The notes beneath the pieces were generated by a model, which was not told where the DNA came from, ran no database searches, and worked only from the letters and a program-made list of their open reading frames with translations. From Mytilus californianus (Eukaryota; Mollusca; Bivalvia; Mytilida; Mytilidae), in the NCBI RefSeq assembly GCF_021869535.1, contig NW_026262712.1:46730884-46794883 (forward strand): 64,000 nt of DNA, in the 5' to 3' direction. Below are positions 56,600 through 64,000 of the stretch, in pieces (within the stretch, counting starts at the first letter, position 1; every line of letters begins with the position of its first letter). The position numbers and the translations under genes are program-made.

Positions 56600-59136
56600 T
56601 CATGCCAAGAAATTGCCTCCATTGAAATTTTGCAAACATCCCATAGAGCAAATTACATGGATGATTAATATTGACCATTTGGTATATGGCCGTGTTCTAA
56701 GCGACACGTACTTGCAGGTCATAAATTAATTTGTTGAATGAAATCAAATCTTTAACTACTAATAGGTGCCGTAAGAGGTCCACCGGAATTTTTAGCGAGG
56801 ATTTCTTGGCATGTAACAGATAGAAAACTCAGGATTACAATTTATAGAACAGACAAGGGGCAGTGGCAAATATTTCGTGTATATTATGAACACAGAGAAG
56901 ATTACCCCGGCACCCTTTGCAAACAAAAATCCTTCTTTTTCTTCTATGTGCCTTCGGACTTTATGTTTTGAACTGTAGTTTCACTTTCCATATTCGGTAT
57001 TCATTCTAATGTAAGCTCCACGTGGCAAAAATCACGTGATGCAGGAATGTAGTATCTTGGAGTTAGACTATTTCTTTCTTTTCGGGCGGGGACTCCAAGC
57101 AGACAACATGCATTTATATAACGGCACTGTAGATTTTCTTATTAAATAAAGAAAGTTCCCGGTCCGGTACATGAATAGATTGGTTAGAAAGCAAGATTTT
57201 AATTTTAATTAGATTGGAAAGCCTTATTTGGGGGTTGAAATTGGAGAGCACCAAAAAAAGAAAGGGGGGGGGGGGAGTGTTCCACAGGGAATATTTTTAT
57301 CTTATGAACTCAACATTCGAAAGTTTTTTTTTTTTATTTAATTAAAAGAGAGAAAAACAAATGTAAGACAAATTGTGAATGATCTTTCTTCCTTTATCAC
57401 GTGAGGGAATCTCGCATATATCTGGTTTACCGTCAAACTGAGCACATGTCTTTTGGTTATTTCTGTCACTAGGTGGCTGTCTCATTGACGTTTACCCCAT
57501 ATTTTTTCATTGAAGCACAGTGCTCACGTATATGTTTTAGAACATGAAGTTAAGGTTAAACTTTCATGTCATGAATAATAAAGTGGAAAAAAAGCAAAAA
57601 AAGAGACCCAAAGAACTAAATAGAAAAAGACGAAATGATCTGATTTTCAAAAATGACCTGTTTGGTCGCTCGTAATCGATTGTCTACAAACATAGTTCCT
57701 GTCATTTGTAATGAATGTAAACTTTAATATCTGTGGGTTTTTTTTCATATAAAATTTTATGTTTAAAATTATTAGTTATGTTATTTCTTTTATAGTGGAT
57801 TTTTTTTAAGATATTTTTTATTATGCTTTAGAACATTAGGGCATTGTGGGACTATGTGTCAAAGGTGTATGATTGAGGGGCAACTCGTTCTATAAAAGCC
57901 GTGACTGGTCGCATGTGTCTTGTGACATCATTTCATGTCTAAGCAGTCCCAAATAAGTACATTTTTGAGTATACGCCAAGACGAGCATCATATTTTCAAC
58001 TTTTGTTTCATTTTGTAGACTGTGTACCTCAAATTTTTTAACTGAAAAAAAAAAAATGTCTTCATCGGGAACTCTCCAGCTGAAACCTACACTCTTCAGT
58101 TTAGCAGGGACAATACTCTGTTTTTTTAATTTTGTCATTTTTGCGCATGGGATCGTTAAAGACACTGTCAGTGGTTCAAAGTATTGCTTGTCAAAGACAT
58201 GTCTACTAAGTTAGCGAATGCTGCATTCGAATAGGGACTGTTCTATTCATTCTCAGAAATTTTGCAATCTTTTGACATAGAAATTACCCTTTTCTGTTTA
58301 AAATAGATATTCTACATTATAAGGTGTCGACATTAAGTTAGTAATGGAACTTGAATAACTTTTAAAAGTTTAATTTGTATTAAGCCTTTAACAAAAGGTT
58401 GCCACATATGTAATATGATGGACACACCAACCTTTAAAGACAGGTCCCTTTAATGTTGCCTTATCCTCGGAAATCTTAACTATCTGCTCAATACTTATTG
58501 CTTTCCCCTAAAATAGCTGACAAATATTTAAAATAGTTCTGATTTAAAATTCATCTATTCTCCTAGTTATTCAAAATTATAAGAGGTTAAGCTTTTTCAT
58601 GTCCAACGGCACATATTACAGTGTTATCCGGATTCACCATTATACGATGCGGGAAAATTGCTATTGTCAAATTCAATTTAAAAAAAATAGATTCGTGTTT
58701 AAAAAAACTACGAGATGTGTTTGAAACGTCTAAGATATACAATGATTGATGTATTCATTGTTGGTCTTTAACGCCACTTTTATCATTATTTTCTATTTCA
58801 TGGTGACCAGCTTTTTTTGTGTGTAGAAAGCTGGGACGCCCGGAGAGAACCACTGACCTTCGGCAAGGAAACTGTCAATCCTAGTCAATTAAGATTGGAG
58901 TCGAACCAAGCTACCACGTGTAGGGTTCGAACTCTGAGATAAGCAATGAAGCAGTAATTTTCACTAATGAAAGAAACTTGTTTCTCACTTTATCCAGTTT
59001 TCGTTTGATATATAGTTTTATTTTCTATTATTCAAGTTGAAGAAGCCAAGACGTTTTAAAACGAATTGAAGAAAAAAAGGTAGCCAAGTGCATAGTTCTT
59101 TCAAACATATTCTTTTATCGCTGAGATGCTGTCTCG
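56600..59136 (+). repeat. Array unit 10 (long, 2537 bp)
   Basis: Has 12 G, 'cctccattg' for 'cctccgttg' near 56619, 'ttcccctaaaat' near 58504 and 'tctgatttaaa' near 58539. Confidence 0.95.
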
Positions 59137-61677
59137 TCATGCCAAGAAATTGCCTCCGTTGAAATTTTGCAAACATCCCATAGAGCAAATTACATGGATG
59201 ATTAATATTGACCATTTGGTATATGGCCGTGTTCTAAGCGACACGTACTTGCAGGTCATAAATTAATTTGTTGAATGAAATCAAATCTTTAACTACTAAT
59301 AGGTGCCGTAAGAGGTCCACCGGAATTTTTAGCGAGGATTTCTTGGCATGTAACAGATAGAAAACTCAGGATTACAATTTATAGAACAGACAAGGGGCAG
59401 TGGCAAATATTTCGTGTATATTATGAACACAGAGAAGATTACCCCGGCACCCTTTGCAAACAAAAATCCTTCTTTTTCTTCTATGTGCCTTCGGACTTTA
59501 TGTTTTGAACTGTAGTTTCACTTTCCATATTCGGTATTCATTCTAATGTAAGCTCCACGTGGCAAAAATCACGTGATGCAGGAATGTAGTATCTTGGAGT
59601 TAGACTATTTCTTTCTTTTCGGGCGGGGACTCCAAGCAGACAACATGCATTTATATAACGGCACTGTAGATTTTCTTATTAAATAAAGAAAGTTCCCGGT
59701 CCGGTACATGAATAGATTGGTTAGAAAGCAAGATTTTAATTTTAATTAGATTGGAAAGCCTTATTTGGGGGTTGAAATTGGAGAGCACCAAAAAAAGAAA
59801 GGGGGGGGGGGGGGGAGTGTTCCACAGGGAATATTTTTATCTTATGAACTCAACATTCGAAAGTTTTTTTTTTTTATTTAATTAAAAGAGAGAAAAACAA
59901 ATGTAAGACAAATTGTGAATGATCTTTCTTCCTTTATCACGTGAGGGAATCTCGCATATATCTGGTTTACCGTCAAACTGAGCACATGTCTTTTGGTTAT
60001 TTCTGTCACTAGGTGGCTGTCTCATTGACGTTTACCCCATATTTTTTCATTGAAGCACAGTGCTCACGTATATGTTTTAGAACATGAAGTTAAGGTTAAA
60101 CTTTCATGTCATGAATAATAAAGTGGAAAAAAAGCAAAAAAAGAGACCCAAAGAACTAAATAGAAAAAGACGAAATGATCTGATTTTCAAAAATGACCTG
60201 TTTGGTCGCTCGTAATCGATTGTCTACAAACATAGTTCCTGTCATTTGTAATGAATGTAAACTTTAATATCTGTGGGTTTTTTTTCATATAAAATTTTAT
60301 GTTTAAAATTATTAGTTATGTTATTTCTTTTATAGTGGATTTTTTTTAAGATATTTTTTATTATGCTTTAGAACATTAGGGCATTGTGGGACTATGTGTC
60401 AAAGGTGTATGATTGAGGGGCAACTCGTTCTATAAAAGCCGTGACTGGTCGCATGTGTCTTGTGACATCATTTCATGTCTAAGCAGTCCCAAATAAGTAC
60501 ATTTTTGAGTATACGCCAAGACGAGCATCATATTTTCAACTTTTGTTTCATTTTGTAGACTGTGTACCTCAAATTTTTTAACTGAAAAAAAAAAAAATGT
60601 CTTCATCGGGAACTCTCCAGCTGAAACCTACACTCTTCAGTTTAGCAGGGACAATACTCTGTTTTTTTAATTTTGTCATTTTTGCGCATGGGATCGTTAA
60701 AGACACTGTCAGTGGTTCAAAGTATTGCTTGTCAAAGACATGTCTACTAAGTTAGCGAATGCTGCATTCGAATAGGGACTGTTCTATTCATTCTCAGAAA
60801 TTTTGCAATCTTTTGACATAGAAATTACCCTTTTCTGTTTAAAATAGATATTCTACATTATAAGGTGTCGACATTAAGTTAGTAATGGAACTTGAATAAC
60901 TTTTAAAAGTTTAATTTGTATTAAGCCTTTAACAAAAGGTTGCCACATATGTAATATGATGGACACACCAACCTTTAAAGACAGGTCCCTTTAATGTTGC
61001 CTTATCCTCGGAAATCTTAACTATCTGCTCAATACTTATTGCTTTCCCTTAAAATAGCTGACAAATATTTAAAATAGTTCTGCTTTAAAATTCATCTATT
61101 CTCCTAGTTATTCAAAATTATAAGAGGTTAAGCTTTTTCATGTCCAACGGCACATATTACAGTGTTATCCGGATTCACCATTATACGATGCGGGAAAATT
61201 GCTATTGTCAAATTCAATTTAAAAAAAATAGATTCGTGTTTAAAAAAACTACGAGATGTGTTTGAAACGTCTAAGATATACAATGATTGATGTATTCATT
61301 GTTGGTCTTTAACGCCACTTTTATCATTATTTTCTATTTCATGGTGACCAGCTTTTTTTGTGTGTAGAAAGCTGGGACGCCCGGAGAGAACCACTGACCT
61401 TCGGCAAGGAAACTGTCAATCCTAGTCAATTAAGATTGGAGTCGAACCAAGCTACCACGTGTAGGGTTCGAACTCTGAGATAAGCAATGAAGCAGTAATT
61501 TTCACTAATGAAAGAAACTTGTTTCTCACTTTATCCAGTTTTCGTTTGATATATAGTTTTATTTTCTATTATTCAAGTTGAAGAAGCCAAGACGTTTTAA
61601 AACGAATTGAAGAAAAAAAGGTAGCCAAGTGCATAGTTCTTTCAAACATATTCTTTTATCGCTGAGATGCTGTCTCG
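59137..61677 (+). repeat. Array unit 11 (long, 2541 bp)
   Basis: Has 15 G in the G tract and one A more in the A tract before the ATG at 60597. Confidence 0.95.
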
Positions 61678-64000
61678 TCATGCCAAGACATTGCCTCCGT
61701 TGAAATTTTGCAAACATCCCATAGAGCAAATTACATGGATGATTAATATTGACCATTTGGTATATGGCCGTGTTCTAAGCGACACGTACTTGCAGGTCAT
61801 AAATTAATTTGTTGAATGAAATCAAATCTTTAACTACTAATAGGTGCCGTAAGAGGTCCACCGGAATTTTTAGCGAGGATTTCTTGGCATGTAACAGATA
61901 GAAAACTCAGGATTACAATTTATAGAACAGACAAGGGGCAGTGGCAAATATTTCGTGTATATTATGAACACAGAGAAGATTACCCCGGCACCCTTTGCAA
62001 ACAAAAATCCTTCTTTTTCTTCTATGTGCCTTCGGACTTTATGTTTTGAACTGTAGTTTCACTTTCCATATTCGGTATTCATTCTAATGTAAGCTCCACG
62101 TGGCAAAAATCACGTGATGCAGGAATGTAGTATCTTGGAGTTAGACTATTTCTTTCTTTTCGGGCGGGGACTCCAAGCAGACAACATGCATTTATATAAC
62201 GGCACTGTAGATTTTCTTATTAAATAAAGAAAGTTCCCGGTCCGGTACATGAATAGATTGGTTAGAAAGCAAGATTTTAATTTTAATTAGATTGGAAAGC
62301 CTTATTTGGGGGTTGAAATTGGAGAGCACCAAAAAAAGAAAGGGGGGGGGGGGGGAGTGTTCCACAGGGAATATTTTTATCTTATGAACTCAACATTCGA
62401 AAGTTTTTTTTTTTTATTTAATTAAAAGAGAGAAAAACAAATGTAAGACAAATTGTGAATGATCTTTCTTCCTTTATCACGTGAGGGAATCTCGCATATA
62501 TCTGGTTTACCGTCAAACTGAGCACATGTCTTTTGGTTATTTCTGTCACTAGGTGGCTGTCTCATTGACGTTTACCCCATATTTTTTCATTGAAGCACAG
62601 TGCTCACGTATATGTTTTAGAACATGAAGTTAAGGTTAAACTTTCATGTCATGAATAATAAAGTGGAAAAAAAGCAAAAAAAGAGACCCAAAGAACTAAA
62701 TAGAAAAAGACGAAATGATCTGATTTTCAAAAATGACCTGTTTGGTCGCTCGTAATCGATTGTCTACAAACATAGTTCCTGTCATTTGTAATGAATGTAA
62801 ACTTTAATATCTGTGGGTTTTTTTTCATATAAAATTTTATGTTTAAAATTATTAGTTATGTTATTTCTTTTATAGTGGATTTTTTTTAAGATATTTTTTA
62901 TTATGCTTTAGAACATTAGGGCATTGTGGGACTATGTGTCAAAGGTGTATGATTGAGGGGCAACTCGTTCTATAAAAGCCGTGACTGGTCGCATGTGTCT
63001 TGTGACATCATTTCATGTCTAAGCAGTCCCAAATAAGTACATTTTTGAGTATACGCCAAGACGAGCATCATATTTTCAACTTTTGTTTCATTTTGTAGAC
63101 TGTGTACCTCAAATTTTTTAACTGAAAAAAAAAAAATGTCTTCATCGGGAACTCTCCAGCTGAAACCTACACTCTTCAGTTTAGCAGGGACAATACTCTG
63201 TTTTTTTAATTTTGTCATTTTTGCGCATGGGATCGTTAAAGACACTGTCAGTGGTTCAAAGTATTGCTTGTCAAAGACATGTCTACTAAGTTAGCGAATG
63301 CTGCATTCGAATAGGGACTGTTCTATTCATTCTCAGAAATTTTGCAATCTTTTGACATAGAAATTACCCTTTTCTGTTTAAAATAGATATTCTACATTAT
63401 AAGGTGTCGACATTAAGTTAGTAATGGAACTTGAATAACTTTTAAAAGTTTAATTTGTATTAAGCCTTTAACAAAAGGTTGCCACATATGTAATATGATG
63501 GACACACCAACCTTTAAAGACAGGTCCCTTTAATGTTGCCTTATCCTCGGAAATCTTAACTATCTGCTCAATACTTATTGCTTTCCCTTAAAATAGCTGA
63601 CAAATATTTAAAATAGTTCTGCTTTAAAATTCATCTATTCTCCTAGTTATTCAAAATTATAAGAGGTTAAGCTTTTTCATGTCCAACGGCACATATTACA
63701 GTGTTATCCGGATTCACCATTATACGATGCGGGAAAATTGCTATTGTCAAATTCAATTTAAAAAAAATAGATTCGTGTTTAAAAAAACTACGAGATGTGT
63801 TTGAAACGTCTAAGATATACAATGATTGATGTATTCATTGTTGGTCTTTAACGCCACTTTTATCATTATTTTCTATTTCATGGTGACCAGCTTTTTTTGT
63901 GTGTAGAAAGCTGGGACGCCCGGAGAGAACCACTGACCTTCGGCAAGGAAACTGTCAATCCTAGTCAATTAAGATTGGAGTCGAACCAAGCTACCACGTG
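61678..64000 (+). repeat. Array unit 12 (long, partial)
   Basis: 2323 bp, cut by the window edge. It has 14 G and 'aagacattgcc' for 'aagaaattgcc' near 61687. Confidence 0.95.

Larger units (their letters stand above)
34488..64000 (+). repeat. Macrosatellite array, 11 full and 1 partial unit
   Basis: Head-to-tail units start at 34488, 37024, 39320, 41616, 43913, 46449, 48985, 51522, 54057, 56600, 59137 and 61678 (phased on 'tcatgccaagaaattg'). Units 1 and 5-11 are 2535-2543 bp. Units 2-4 are 2296-2297 bp. The difference is one 240-bp segment absent from units 2-4. Apart from homopolymer lengths only a handful of single-base differences were seen, so the copies are almost identical. The left edge is at 34488; the right edge is beyond the window. 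Confidence 0.97.

Overview
The window is eukaryotic, AT-rich and intron-rich. The dispersed repeats match families I know from Mytilus, and a tRNA-derived V-SINE-like element of the kind seen in bivalves is present. I infer a bivalve mollusc, most likely a mussel of the genus Mytilus. Long open frames are few because the genes are split into short exons, so the two real genes were found by reading exons and splice sites.

Layout. (1) 1-6348, + strand: the last four exons of a polycystin-1-like channel gene (1380-1645, 3355-3611, 4290-4443, 5138-6348), whose splice phases agree. (2) 6349-7775: a minisatellite that has grown out of the gene's own stop-codon/3' UTR sequence and carries an AATAAA in most units. 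(3) 7.8-17.8 kb: intergenic DNA with TTAA-flanked MITEs, a near-perfect 158-bp palindrome, a decayed Penelope-like retroelement and other dispersed repeats. (4) 28131-17813, - strand: six exons of a GATD1 homologue (DJ-1/PfpI-like, class I glutamine amidotransferase-like). The first coding exon was not found. Its introns hold a 2.3-kb mollusc repeat with a pogo-like insertion, an 8-bp-TSD hAT element and a CAGTCA-ended MITE. (5) 28.7-34.4 kb: non-LTR retrotransposon remnants on both strands, and a nested insertion whose empty site can be read. (6) 34488-64000: a head-to-tail macrosatellite of eleven complete units plus one partial unit, running off the right edge. Eight complete units are about 2536 bp and three adjacent ones about 2296 bp, the difference being one 240-bp deletion.

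Each array unit holds, on the + strand, a TATA box, a short ORF that begins like a signal peptide, a tRNA-derived SINE, and two small open stretches that look like exons, the last followed by AATAAA in the same unit. This would fit a small gene amplified in tandem, but I could not assemble a continuous spliced reading frame, so the gene is a hypothesis. The array, its shared deletion and its flank are the most unusual part of the window.
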